Source: Eunapius fragilis (taxonomy: Eukaryota > Porifera > Demospongiae > Spongillida > Spongillidae). From it: a stretch of DNA of 64,000 nt. A program made the translations under genes and the position numbers. The stretch is taken from contig OY811975.1 of assembly GCA_963681505.1 (NCBI GenBank), positions 10,949,251 through 11,013,250 of the forward strand, in the 5' to 3' direction. This document shows, one piece after another, positions 31,491 through 42,840 of the stretch. Within the stretch, counting starts at the first letter, position 1, and every line of letters starts with the position of its first letter. Below the pieces are notes generated by a model. The model worked only from the letters and a program-made list of their open reading frames with translations. It was not told the DNA's origin and did no database searches.

Positions 31491-31954
31491 ATCCTTGATT
31501 TGTGTGGGCACACCATTCAAGTTGTTCGTGTGGTTTGATGGCATAAAAGAGAGGTCAAGAAAGCAATGGCCACAAAAAAAAACATGCTTAAGAGGCTGTA
31601 CCTGGACCACTGAATGTATGCTAATAAAGACAGCTCGAACCCTCTGGCGGATTGGAAGCAAAAGGCCTCTCCAAGGAAGTCACCAAAATGGCTGTCTTTA
31701 CGGTACACCAATGCGCGGGACTTCTGATTTATCAAGAGGGTACTTTTTTAATGCGGATTTGAAAGAATTAATGCTCGCACTACTTTGTGCATAGGTTCAT
31801 ATAATTCTTTTGGCATTTGGTCGTTGTGCGAAAGAACTATAAGCATGGAAAGACAGCCGTTTTTTTTTCGACGAAAATATGAATGTACGATTACGTATAC
31901 CGCAATACAACTATTCGTTCTAATTATACAACCTAATGTCCGCGTCTGGACCAC
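31491..31954. other. No gene recognised
   Basis: Short frames on both strands, none with a recognisable motif. A 5' part of the minus-strand gene to the left may lie here. Confidence 0.3.
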
Positions 31955-32015
31955 CGTGTTAACGATAATTGATTTAAAATAAGTAACACACTATCTAGAT
32001 ATGCGGTGGAACAGT
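31955..32015. repeat. Left piece of dispersed repeat interrupted by a TIR element
   Basis: GTTAACGATAATTGATTTAAA...GGAACAG matches 34634-34695. The match resumes at 33175 after a 1.15-kb insertion. Confidence 0.65.
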
Positions 32016-32017
32016 TA

Positions 32018-32154
32018 AGGTAAGCTGCCATATTAGAACCGGTTTTTAAACGGACTGTACAAGTCAAACGCATCGTCTGGAGGGCGTTTTAACACCACCA
32101 AGTGTTCTAAAAGTTTTCCAGCACCTTTTGTTTTGTATATCCACTCGCACCTCT

Positions 32155-32185
<31 letters not shown>

Positions 32186-33172
32186 CGCGATGAGTGCCAA
32201 AGTAGAACAGGGGGTGTGTCGTAGCTTTTTTAATAGTTTCACTCGTACAGACAACCAGCAACGCCGCCAACATATCTAGAAGTATCCGAAGTGAAGTTCT
32301 AAACACACAAAAAAAATACATTTGCGTTCTCTGTCGGCAACTATGTCACTTTCTGTTAGTTCGAGGGGTAGTGATTTAAAAAACGCCATGCATTGCAAGA
32401 GCTAGCAAAAGCCCTCCTTTTCCCATCTTTCTATTCATAAGTCATGAGACATCGATTTTAAGCTTAAAACTTTGTTATAAGTGGTTACGCGGAAGAGCTA
32501 CTTCAATTAAGTCAAAGAGGGGCTTCGTGACCTCCATAATTTGAAAATTACCGGAAGTGAGTACTAAATGAGCCATAGCTTGCATGGTGGAAATTGGCAT
32601 CGCTAAGTTACGGTTATAAGACAAATCTACGCAAGAAAGAATGAGTTTCAAATCCCTACCTCTTCTACAGACCCTGAGAATCGCTGCAGCAAAACAAAAC
32701 TTGTTTACCTATACTTGGTTAAATTATTGTAATAAATACTATTGGAAAATTATTGATAGATGCGCGTATATCGGGTACACAATCGGCTATGATTTTTATG
32801 GCGTTCAGATCAGTGTTGACGTGTCCTGGGCACTGCAGTTTGGCCTTATATTCTAGGCCTACTTCCTTTGACCCCACGAACGGGTCGGTTCTGTGGAGCG
32901 ATATCGTTTACATAAGTCCATCGTGACATCTTTACTATTAACTGGGATAGGCGCTTTCCCTTTCGCTGCCAGCCATTTCTTCCACGCTTGGCCTCCAAGA
33001 AATAAGAGGTTTACTAACTAGCTTTCGTACGTACGTGAAAACAAATTAACTACTTAGGGGCGTAGTTCGCTAAAGGGTATTATCAACTGTGGTTATAGGC
33101 TGCGGTTATTCTGACCCCCCCACCCCCCCTTGTTCCAATAAGGCCAACCTGTTCTAATATGGCAGTTTACCT
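32018..33172. mobile_element. 1.15-kb non-autonomous TIR element with TA target
   Basis: The ends are inverted repeats of ~23 bp (AGGTAAGCTGCCATATTAG at left, its near-perfect complement at right), flanked by TA on both sides. The uninterrupted copy of the host repeat at 34634-34740 shows the empty site. The interior has a G homopolymer (32155-32182) and no frame that looks like a transposase. The TA target suggests the Tc1/mariner group. Confidence 0.75.
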
Positions 33173-33174
33173 TA

Positions 33175-33740
33175 CTGCATGATTTCAAGTTGCTAGGTTT
33201 TATAGTGAGTTATTAACATCATTTGCTTTAAACTTATTAAGGTTATGTGGTAGTAAACTTAGTAAATTATTCCTGTATAAAATGAAGTACAAAACACTAT
33301 TTGATTTGGTAATGGAGTATTTAATGGTGCGTTATTAAAACTCAAAGTTAATTAAAAACTTAGTGATTATAGCGGCTTCCCAATAACCGTTACATGGTCA
33401 TACAGCTTTTTCAAGTTTGATTTGTCGTCCTGAATATTAACTAGTAAAACGCCAATCATATTTCATACTAAAAATCTCATTAGTGCAGTTTATAAATCAC
33501 GTTATATGTTAAAATTTGTCCTACATTGTTTTGTTAAATTAGTTAATTGCAAGCTATTTTATTTTATCGTTTGAACCTGCAATGGGGTTCGTATTTGACA
33601 GAACGTGGTTAAAATAAAGTTACAAGAGAATACATGAAAGGAATAAATGCACATACAGAACTACATTATTATATAAACTAACATATATGGCTAACAACAA
33701 CACAACCTAACATATACAATGTACTGGCACACTAACACAC
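33175..33740. repeat. Right piece of dispersed repeat and flank
   Basis: 33175-33350 matches both 34698-34745 (GCATGATTTCA..GTTATTAACATCATT) and 34160-34250 (AAGGTTATGTGGTAG, ATTTGATTTGGTAATGGA). No coding sequence. Confidence 0.5.
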
Positions 33741-34060
33741 TCGATCACTCGCACACAGAACTAAAAGTCATCTAAACCATCAAAGGAACTTAATGTTCCC
33801 AAGACGGAGGTAGAATTTCCTCTCTGGATTGCCACAGAAAGGCGCTGGAGTAAGAATTGGTAGGATTGTGAGTCTCCAGTGGTTTTGTGCAGACGATGGC
33901 CAAGGTCCTTAAGAAAGGACAATGTTTCAGCACCAAACACACCAAGAGACTCACATGCTATGGGAACAAAGAAGTATTTAGCTCCAAGAGAGGAATACTT
34001 CTTCCTCTTTTGAGATTCAGCCTCTGCTGCTACCAATCCTGGGCCTCTTTCAGCAGTGGA
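33741..34060 (-). pseudogene. C-terminal fragment of a retroelement protein, family 3
   Basis: 91-residue frame with FFVPIACESLGVFG, FLKDLGHRL and QRLSVAIQRGNSTSVLGTL. These motifs mirror the VPLVVETFGAWG/LVRAN end of the reverse-transcriptase proteins at 61674, but the sequence is a separate family. The region left of it (33600-33740) is probably its 3' untranslated end. Confidence 0.55.
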
Positions 34061-34360
34061 CGTGGTTTATGTACGTTCATAAATTCATATAGATTAACAA
34101 TCCTATTAAGGAATTATATTCATTTTAAAGTGTTGCGCTCTTTTGCAAAGACCCTATATTATATTGCTTTAAAGTTATTAAGGTTATGTGGTAGAAAACT
34201 TAATAACTATTTGATTTGGTAATGGATTATTTAATGGTGCGTTATTAATTTGACAAATAATGTATTGTATGAGTAGTGAGTGAGTGCATTATGTTTGGTC
34301 GTGTAGTTGTTAGCCATATGTGTATGTATTTCTGTAATCAAAATATTTATAATATGTACG

Positions 34361-34491
34361 ACAACTTAATAATAATAATAATAATAACCAGCCCTCACCA
34401 CATCACTTCCGAAGAAGGCATTCAATCAGAAATTAAGCATTTTTCTCGGAAGTGATATGGTGAGGGCTGGTTATTATTATTATTAAGTTGT
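34361..34491. mobile_element. Foldback MITE with AAT-repeat arms
   Basis: Arms of ~46-50 bp (ACAACTTAATAAT, CCAGCCCTCACCA and their complements) around a ~35-base loop. The trinucleotide run inside the arms differs in length between the two sides. Confidence 0.8.
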
Positions 34492-34559
34492 AACTGTAAA
34501 TTAGTTATTAAAATCAATTATGAAAATTAAATTATGCATGACACACAAGAAACAACAAA

Positions 34560-34745
34560 AGAAGCAAAAAATACTGTCAACCGTCATAAAATTTTCAAAG
34601 CCCTCTATTTAAAAAGTTATTCAGGATTGCAGTTAACGATAATTGATTTAAATTACTAATAATAAGTAACACAAGATCTTGATATGCAGTGGAACAGTAC
34701 TGCATGATTTCAGGTTTAATAGTAAGTTATTAACATCATTGTATA
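34560..34745. repeat. Dispersed repeat, uninterrupted copy
   Basis: Holds in one piece the sequence split between 28920-28958, 31955-32015 and 33175-33235. Confidence 0.6.
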
Positions 34746-34778
34746 TATGAACAAAACACCGAACACAAATATAAGAAG

Positions 34779-36950
34779 TTAGGAGGGTAAGAGCTCTCTT
34801 GCCAGGATGGCTCTGGCAATGGACCGGATCAGGGCAGTATTCAATCGCTCATAGATCTCAGTCACCACTGATGACTTGGGGGAAGACTGATGAATGGCCA
34901 GGTGAGATGCCAGCCTTGAAATGGTAACACGGGCCTCTTTGCCCCAATTTTCATACGTCTCGACTGCCAATGGAGTGCAGGACCAACCTAACTCCTGGCA
35001 TTTGGGTCCATTGGAGTGTAGCTTACAGGCCTCTGCTGCAAGGGCTGCAGTCTCAGCATGGTTGACATGACTCACCTAAGATGGCTGGGCAGAGGGGTGA
35101 TAAGATGGTGATGTCCAGTGCAGCACGTTTGCCTCTGTCCCATCCAGCAACAAGAAGGTTCATGGGCGAATGCAGGGTTTTGGGGCGGGGGGTGAAGTGA
35201 TTTTGAAGGGACACACCTCACCAGCATTCGCACTTTTTAAGTCAAAAAATTCTGCATAATTGCGCAGCATAATGCATGCTAAATTATAGTAAATACGACT
35301 GAAATTAAAGTATATCTATAGCATAAGAAGTTAATAACATAGGTTTTGCGGGGTGGGGGGTATACCCTACTCACCCCCCCCCCCCCCCCCTTAAATCCAC
35401 CACTGATGTCAGCTGGTCTGGTATGATCAAGGTCTCTAGTGGGGCCATGGCCTCTCTCTACACTAACGCTCAGGTGGGCACGACGACAGAGCTCAATGAT
35501 CTCATCCCACAAGCAATTGTGGTGTATAACAACATCTCCCCCATGCCTGCAGGTCATAGCATGATGACCAAGAGGATCAAGGGTAGTATCGGGGGGAGAA
35601 TGGACACATGGAACGACCTGAAGTGTCCAGTCCCAGCCACCATTTTATGACCATCCAGTACTCATTGGCAAGCCTAAACTAGTAGAATAGTGCAATTAGT
35701 CTCCTATTGGTGCAACCAAGGATATTCTAGTTGGGCAGGAATGAGCACCTTACATCTGGTGGGAACGAGGTGTTGCCCTTCCTACTAAATAACTCACACT
35801 TGGCCAGGTTCACATGGAGGCCCAGTGCCGTGGGCCCAACTCCTCAATCAGGTGCAAAGCATTCATCTTCAGCTTCCAAGCTTGCTACCAGCTTATGGAG
35901 CACTAATGCAAACAGCAAAAAACCCAGCGGGTCACCTTGCTGCACTCCAGATTCAGAACTGATTCTGACCAAAGTGGGTGCCATAACATGGGGTGGGACC
36001 CACAGCACCAAGATACCCATGGCATAAGCTCTGGAAAAATGTAGCACATTCATCCAATACTGCCTGTCTGGAGACAATGTTGAAAGCATTTCACATATCA
36101 ACTTTGAAGAAAACAAAATCTTCATCCATCCAGTGCCCTTCAATGCATCTCCTGACACCATGTGCAATCTTCTCTGCACCTGACCAACATGCAACACCCA
36201 GTTGCAAGAACTGGAAAAAGTCAGCTACCTTGTCTTTTAACAAGGCGCACGCCTGCAAATCTCCCCCCACAGCTATTGGTCTAATATCAGGTGGGGCAAC
36301 CCTCCTTGATTTTATTGAGGGCAATAAGATTGGCCCCAGCCAAGAAACGTGACACAGAGGTAAGGGCTTTTCCTGCTAAAGGATGTTAATTCCTTACCTA
36401 AGAGAGGAGGAGATGGGAGTGGGAAGAGGAGTGCTGACTACATCAAGGAGGTGTTGCACTCTGAGTTCTGAGGGACCAGCCGCAGTGTCCTTGGAGGAGG
36501 GATGCATGATGTTGAAGTCAGGCTCCAAAGAAACAGGTGCTGTGTGGGCAACAGGAGTTACTGGTGTGGGACAGCTGGGATGCTTGGCTTTCAACAGCTG
36601 TCGTGTTTGATCGTTGTTTGGCGCTAGATTGCAAGATGCGGCAAGCTTTCCCCACATGCCACATCTGCCAGATGACACAGCTGGGTCAATTGCTTTAGTG
36701 CGCTGGTTGATAGATGTACTGCAAGCACTCCTTACCCAGCTTCTGGCCAAATCAAAAGAGGTCTCCCATTTTATTATCTGACAACACGTTGCAAAGAATA
36801 TCAACTGGAAGAGGCTTGTCGTGGTGTCCCTTATGTTGGAGGGATGGAAGGACACACTTTGGGAGCATAAACAACTTCAAGCCATGCCTCCTCTGTGTTC
36901 TCTAAGATGACACACCCTAAGGCTGATGACAAGTCTCACGCAAAGGCAGG
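34779..36950 (-). mobile_element. Degenerate RT element (family 2), minus strand
   Basis: From right to left: LKAKHPSCP and GPSELRVQHLLD (36500-36850), IRPIAVGGDLQA (36280), WMDEDFVFFKVDM (36100), GVQQGDPLG (35930), a gap, then the endonuclease part CRHGGDVVIHHN and HTRPAD (35400-35557), RAALDITILSPL (35110) and VETYENWG to the end (34779-34980). Frames shift several times, and the YxDD region falls in or near the gap. The same layout occurs almost intact at 61674-64000. The endonuclease domain is split by an insertion. Confidence 0.8.
35165..35410. mobile_element. Insertion splitting the endonuclease domain
   Basis: About 240 bp between the two halves of the minus-strand domain. Read on the minus strand it opens CAGTGGTGGATTTAAG with a G homopolymer (35377-35391) and closes in GGGGCGGGGGGTGAAG-type sequence near the left end. 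Inverted terminal homology is weak, so boundaries are approximate. Confidence 0.5.
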
Positions 36951-37058
36951 TCGGGACTTTCTTGGGACAAAACACAAGGTGGGCTGATTGAGAAGGCATA
37001 CATCCTCGAAAGTGGGAACACCTGGTTCAGGTTGCCCCAACAGTAGTGGGGGTGGTGT

Positions 37059-37262
37059 GTAGGTGAGGGGATGGTGTGTAGAGGTGTGGGGATGGTGTGT
37101 AGAGGTATGGGGATGGTGTGTAGAAGTGTGGGGATGGTGTGTTGAGGTGGTGTGTAGACGTGTGGGATGGTGTGTTGAGGTGTGTAAATGGTGTGTAGAG
37201 GTGTGGGGATGGTGTGTAGAGGTGTGGGGATGGTGTGTAGAGGTGTGGGGATGGTGTGTGTA
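37059..37262. repeat. 21-bp minisatellite, short allele
   Basis: Units of GGTGTGGGGATGGTGTGTAGA with some shorter variants, about nine. Frames of repeated VCRGVGM or THHPHTS are artefacts. Confidence 0.9.
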
Positions 37263-37284
37263 ATAGCTACTGCTCAATATCAAC

Positions 37285-37861
37285 CATAAGACTTCATAAA
37301 TAGGCACACCCATCACCCATCAAAGGAGGGAGCTTACAGCTGTCCTTATGCACACAACTGCAGCAACTGCACCCTAACCTTGGCCACACCCACTAATGTT
37401 CCTTCGCTTGTAAACTCCTTCCTACACCACTACCAAGTATTAACTGATAAAGGCCTAAATTATGTAGAGGTTATTTGATCCTTAAATGTTTTGTGGCAGG
37501 AAGGGGTAATCTAAAGATAACCGCTGAAGCCGTGATTTCAAATTAGTATAATCTTTCTGTGGTTTGCTTCCTTGGTAGCTGTAAACAACTAATTGATACG
37601 AATTTGCCTTAATCGGTTAATTAAATTATAATTATATCTCTGTGGGTTATAAAAACTCACAAACATTAAATTTAGTGATATGGGTGCATTGAAAGTGTAA
37701 CGCTATTATTTGTTTAGTACATTTGTTGTAGTCAGTTGCTGTAAATATTTGTGATCCTGAAAATGAAAGTTGGGTGTAATTAAATACCTGATCATGAAGA
37801 TACGCTGATATAAATATTTTTATTAAACAGCAACAGCTTCAGAGGTGTGGGGATTGTGTGT
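37285..37861. repeat. Joined T2 start and T1 start
   Basis: The first ~390 bp are the left part of T2 (CACCCATCAAAGG...TTAGTGATATGGGTGCATTGAAAG), joined to the T1 beginning (TGTAACGCTATTATTTG). The same join is present at 39565-40130 and 49160-49790, so those copies share an origin. Confidence 0.75.
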
Positions 37862-38950
37862 GCATTCATCTTCAGCTTCCAAGCTTGCTCCCAGCTTATG
37901 GAGCACTAATGCAAACAGCAAAGAACCCAGCGGGTCACCTTGCTGCACTCCAGATTCAGAACTGATTCTGACCAAAGTGGGTGCCATAACATGGGGTGGG
38001 ACCCACAGCACCAAGATACCCATGGTATAAGCTCTGGAAAAATGTAGCACATTCATCCAATACTGCCTGTCTGGAGACAATGTTGAAAGCATTTCACATA
38101 TCAACTTTGAAGAAAACAAAATCTTCATCCATCCAGTGCTTTCAATGCATCTCCTGACACCATGTGCAATCTTCTCTGCACCTGACCAACATGCAACACC
38201 CAGTTGCAAGAACTGGAAAAAGTCAGCTACCTTGTCTTTTAACAAGGCGCACGCCTGCAAGTCTCCCCCCGCAGCTATTGGTCTAATATCAGGTGGGGCA
38301 ACCCTCCTTGATTTTATTGAGGGCAATAAGATTGGCCCCAGCCAAGAAACGTGACACAGAGGTAAGGGCTTTTCCTGCTAAAGGATGTTAATTCCTTACC
38401 TAAGAGAGGAGGAGATGGGAGTGGGAAGAGGAGTGCTGACTACATCAAGGAGGTGTTGCACTCTGAGTTCTGAGGGACCAGCCGCAGTGTCCTTGGAGGA
38501 GGAACGCATGATGTTGAAGTCAGGCTCCAAAGAAACAGGTGCTGTGTGGGCAACAGGAGTTACTGGTGTGGGACAGCTGGGATGCTTGGCTTTCAACAGC
38601 TGTCGTGTTTGATCGTTGTTTGGCGCTAGATTGCAAGATGCGGCAAGCTTTCCCCACATGCCACATCTGCCAGGTGACACAGCTTGGTCAATTGCTTTAG
38701 TGCGCTGGTTGATAGATGTACTGCAAGCACTCCTTACCCAGCTTCTGGCCAAATCAAAAGAGGTCTCCCATTTTATTATCTGACAACACGTTGCAAAGAA
38801 TATCAACTGGAAGAGGCTTGTCGTGGCATCCCTTATGTTGGAGGGATGGAAGGACACACTTTGGGAGCATAAACAACTTCAAGCCATGCCTCCTCTGTGT
38901 TCTCTAAGATGACACACCCTAAGGCTGATGACAAGTCTCACGCAAAGGCA
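37862..38950 (-). mobile_element. RT element fragment (family 2), duplicated copy
   Basis: Copy of 35859-36950 on the minus strand, carrying the N-terminal region (LKAKHPSCP, GPSELRVQHLLD) and the palm start (GVQQGDPLGSLLFALVLHKL). It ends in minisatellite-like sequence at 37861 and lacks zinc-finger and endonuclease parts. Confidence 0.8.
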
Positions 38951-39056
38951 GGTCGGGACTTTCTTGGGACAAAACACAAGGTGGGCTGATTGAGAAGGCA
39001 TACATCCTCGAAAGTGGGAACACCTGGTTCAGGTTGCCCCAACAGTAGTGGGGGTG

Positions 39057-39540
39057 GTGTGTAGGTGAGGGGTGTGCAGAGGTGTGGAGATGGTGTATAG
39101 AGGTGTAGGGATGGTGTGTGGAGGTGTGGGGATGGTGTGTAGAGGTGTGGAGATGGTGTGTAGATGTGTGGGATGGTGTGTAGAGGTGTGGGGATGGTGT
39201 GTAGAGGTGTGGGGATGGTGTGTAGAGGTGTGGGGATGGTGTGTAGAGGTGTGGGGATGGTGTGTAGAGGTGTGGGGATGGTGTGTAGAGGTGTGGGGAT
39301 GGTGTGTAGAGGTGTGGGGATGGTGTGTAGATGTGTGGGGATGGTGTGTTGAGGTGTGTAAATGGTGTGTAGAGGTGTGGGGATGGTGTGTAGAGGTGTG
39401 GGGATGGTGTGTAGAGGTGTGGGGATGGTGTGTAGAGGTGTGGGGATGGTGTGTAGAGGTGTGTAAATGGTGTGTAGAGGTGTGGGGATGGTGTGTAGAG
39501 GTGTGGGGATGGTGTGTAGAGGTGTGGGGATGGTGTGTGT
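39057..39540. repeat. 21-bp minisatellite, long allele
   Basis: About 22 units of GGTGTGGGGATGGTGTGTAGA. Mostly perfect in the middle, with variant units (GTGTGTAAATGG) repeated twice. Confidence 0.95.
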
Positions 39541-40706
39541 AATAGCTACTGCTCAATATCAACCATAAGACTTTATAAATAGGCACACCCATCACCCATC
39601 AATGGAGGTAGCTTACAGCTGTCCTTATGCACACAACTGCAGCAACTGCACCCTACCTTGGCTACACCCACTAATGTTCCTTCGCTTGTAAACTCCTTCC
39701 TACACCACTACCAAGTATTAACTGATAAAGGCCTAAATTATGTAGAGGTTATTTGATCCTTAAATGTTTTGTGGCAGGAAGGGGTAATCTAAAGATAACC
39801 GCTGAAGCCGTGATTTCAAATTAGTATAATCTTTCTGTGGTTTGCTTCCTTGGTAGCTGTAAACAACTAATTGATGCGAATTTGCCTTAATCGGTTAATT
39901 AAATTATAATTATATCTCTGTGGGTTATAAAAACTCACAAACATTAAATTTAGTGATATGGGTGCATTGAAAGTGTAACGCTATTATTTGTTTAGTACAT
40001 TTGTTGTAGTCAGTTGCTGTAAATATTTGTGATCCTGAAAATGAAAGTTGGGTGTAATTAAATACCTGATGCATGAAGATACGCTGATATAAATATTTTT
40101 ATTAAAGAGCAACAGCTTCAGAGGTGTGGGGATTGTGTGCGGAGATGTGGGGATGGTGTGTAGAGGAGTGGGGATGTGGTAGAGGTGTGGGGGTGGTGTG
40201 TGGAGGTGTGGGGATGGTGTGCAGAGGTGTGGGATGGAACCTAGGAATTCATCTCACTTGAAAACTGGAACCTATATAATTATACCACACTACTACCTTG
40301 ATCATTCATTTATCAATGTAGCCTAGAAGTCAGTCATGTGGATACATGTTATCAGGAAATATCTATGGCATGACCTCCCAAGATAGTCATAGGAGGTGTG
40401 GTGCATTAATGGATTCTGAGCTATTTTATAGGCTCCCTCCATAACTTTTCTCTCCTCCCTCCCCTCCCCCTCTACCCTCTACCCTCACCTTTCTCCCCTT
40501 CCCTCCATCTCCCATCTCCCATCATCCTTATGGAAGGAATTATATCAATTGTATCAATATGGTCTATAGTATAGAAATCATCTTCTCTCACTCTCATTCA
40601 CTTACTCCCTCCTCACTTCCTTCCATCTTCCCCTATCTCTCTTCTCCTCCCTCTCCTCCCCTCTCCATCTCCTCTCTCCTTCTCTCTACATCCCCTTGCT
40701 CTGTAG

Positions 40707-40951
40707 TTTCATATACGATTTTGACCAAGTATGTCAATGACCTTGAAGCTCCTGTCCTTGAAGGTCCTGTCCCAGATGATGTACTGAAGGAGATAGAAGG
40801 GATGACAGAAGACCACAGTGGTTATATTAGGCGGATGGTTTACTTTCTCCACATGTACCCTGTCACCCTTCCCACCTCCTCAGTGGATGCTCATTTTCAG
40901 GAGATCACCCCGCGTCCAAATTTGAAAGCAAACTTCTTCACAAAGATATAA
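40707..40951 (+). other. Exon-like segment X1, copy e
   Basis: Open from CTCTGTAG to TAA: TKYVNDLEAPVLEGPVPDD, then HSGYIRRMVYFLHMYPVTLP and ...NFFTKI stop. Two extra bases at the start (CATATACG in place of CATACG) change the entry phase. Looks like a last exon. Not recognised. Confidence 0.5.
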
Positions 40952-42113
40952 TTATTTGTAAGTTGCATTATTGTATCACTAATTTGGAGAAGTAACTTTG
41001 CATTTTAATTTTAATTTTGTGATAATGCTTCATATTTGCTAACTGATGTTTTGCACCCATTAATGGGACATGCAATGATATAATTATCAGGGCCCATGTG
41101 ATGATAGGAACCATTCATCTGGATACTCAAAAACTGAAAAAGCAAAGTGTGTGGAGTCATGTCTCTGGGATGCCGTTAACCCACCTAGTAAGACTGAACA
41201 AACATCACATGATGTCCACATCCCTGTGGACCTTCACCTATATCCACAAGTCTGCTTTACTGGATGGTGTGCTTATAATGTCCACAATGGATGCTAGGTT
41301 ACCACAGCAGAGGTATTATCACAAATCTGGTGAGCCTTCCTACATATCAGAGGTATGGACACCATTGATAAGTCAGTTTACATATTGCTGCACACATGTC
41401 TGTTCACCTGAACTATAAATATCCCTCCATATCCATGACAACAAAATATCCTAAATTCTAATAGCCATCATCCACCCCTAGCATTCAATCATACCTACAT
41501 TGCACCACACATGTATATATGTACTGTTCCAATACTTACCATCCCAACACCCCATCCCCCCCACCCATCCCCACCCACCCCACAACACCAGGTCCACCAA
41601 AATGTATGGGTGGCCATTTTTCTGTGTGCACACTTGTACAGCTCACATTATTTTGATGTATCTCCATCCCTGGAGTTGGGGACACATACATGAATATATC
41701 CAAGTATATGGACGGCAGAACAGGATCCTTGAGGGATGGTGTGCAGGTATGGGGATGAGGGGATGGTATGCAAGCCTTGGTTCCTGGACTAGGTGTACAT
41801 GATCATAGTCATCATGCATAAGCCCTCCGTGACTACTGGTGTGACAATTACCTCGCTGGGGGTAGTGAGAGGGTGATGGGCTAGTACATGCAATGCATAT
41901 GTGGGTATGGGATGTGGGAATGATAAGGATGTGTCAGGGGGAGGGAGAGGAGGAGGGAGAGAGGGAGGGAGAGGTGCAGTAATCATCAGGCATAATAATA
42001 GTAATCATCTTGGTTCCTGGACTAGGTGTACATGATCATATTCATCATGCAGTAATCCCTCCATGACTACTGGTGTGACATTACCTCACCATACTCATTC
42101 TCCTCTCCTACAG

Positions 42114-42199
42114 GTCTGGGGACCAGAGGCAGCTGCCTTCTGCTCAGTTCATTTATATAGATGGTTTGAGGAAGGCTATCTGTGCCTCAATGGAGTAAT
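42114..42199 (+). pseudogene. Exon-like segment X4, copy e, with insertion
   Basis: The 13-base insertion around GGCAGCTGCCTTC inside the exon shifts its frame. It is shared with copy f. Confidence 0.4.
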
Positions 42200-42477
42200 G
42201 AGTAACATGGGCTTATATGGTGTAGTCATATGAGTCACCATATCCCTGCTGACCTACTAGTTCTCTTTTCGCTACCTCCATCTCCTCTGATGCCTCCTTA
42301 ATGTCATGACACACACAACACCTCCTCCCACTCCCTCCTCTCCCTCTCTTACATCTTCCCCATTCCTCTGGTGCCCTCACAATGTCTTCACACACACAAC
42401 ACCTCCATTGTCGTACACTACCCCCTCTTACATGTAGCTTCTCCATGTGACCCTGTTGACTCCACCCCTTCAAGCAG

Positions 42478-42583
42478 GAAGCAGTTGATCAGAGACAACT
42501 ACTCGTGTTCCCACTGTGCCCTTGTGGGTACCAACTGGTGGAGCATCATGGACCTTGGAGACCACAAGACATTGCACCAGAAG
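42478..42583 (+). pseudogene. Exon-like segment X5, copy e, donor lost
   Basis: Coding part is open, but AAGGTGAGC is changed to AAGGGGAGC, removing the GT donor. The same change is in copy f. Confidence 0.5.
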
Positions 42584-42840
42584 GGGAGCATACGAGCATA
42601 CCTGGGGAAGAGAAGGGGTGTGGTTATTGGAACGTTTGTATGGGAAATGATAAGGATGTATCAGGGAAGGCGAGGAGGAGGGAGAGGGGGAGGGAGAGGC
42701 ACGGGGGGTAGGGAGAGGGTAAAGGAACATGAAATGCATGTTATAAACAAAAAATGCAACAGTCGTTGGACCTCAGATCACCAAGGGCATGAACATGATA
42801 GTAAAGCTCTGGCATTAGCTCTAATTAGAGTTAGGTTATT

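Larger units (their letters stand above)
35859..37861. repeat. 2-kb tandem duplication, unit 1
   Basis: Nearly identical over 1.2 kb to 37862 onward (offset ~2002). It contains the 5' half of the RT element, the 21-bp minisatellite, and the start of a T2/T1 flank (37285-37861). Confidence 0.9.
37862..40139. repeat. 2-kb tandem duplication, unit 2
   Basis: Repeats 35859-37861. A one-base loss at the CCAGTGCTTTC site (38134) relative to unit 1 joins two minus-strand RT frames differently. The minisatellite inside is ~280 bp longer. Confidence 0.9.
39965..42840. repeat. T1 intergenic block, copy e
   Basis: Full T1 order with short minisatellite (40120-40225), CT tract (40440-40695), X1, X4, X5 and purine tract. 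An extra ~230-bp internal duplication (41777-42010, repeated GGTTCCTGGACTAGG) is shared only with copy f. Confidence 0.75.

Noticed and set aside
33225-34250. LTR pair flanking a short element
   Set aside because: The direct repeats at 33225-33350 and 34160-34250 are diverged and have a further relative at 34698; no primer-binding site or polypurine tract was seen, so they look like pieces of a dispersed repeat.
37059-39540. Centromere- or telomere-type satellite
   Set aside because: Only a few hundred bases of a 21-bp unit, present as short versions in each T1 block; it is a local minisatellite.
39029-39595. A 188-residue THHPHTS repeat protein and its plus-strand VCRGVGM counterpart
   Set aside because: Both come from the 21-bp minisatellite, whose unit is a multiple of three so every frame stays open.
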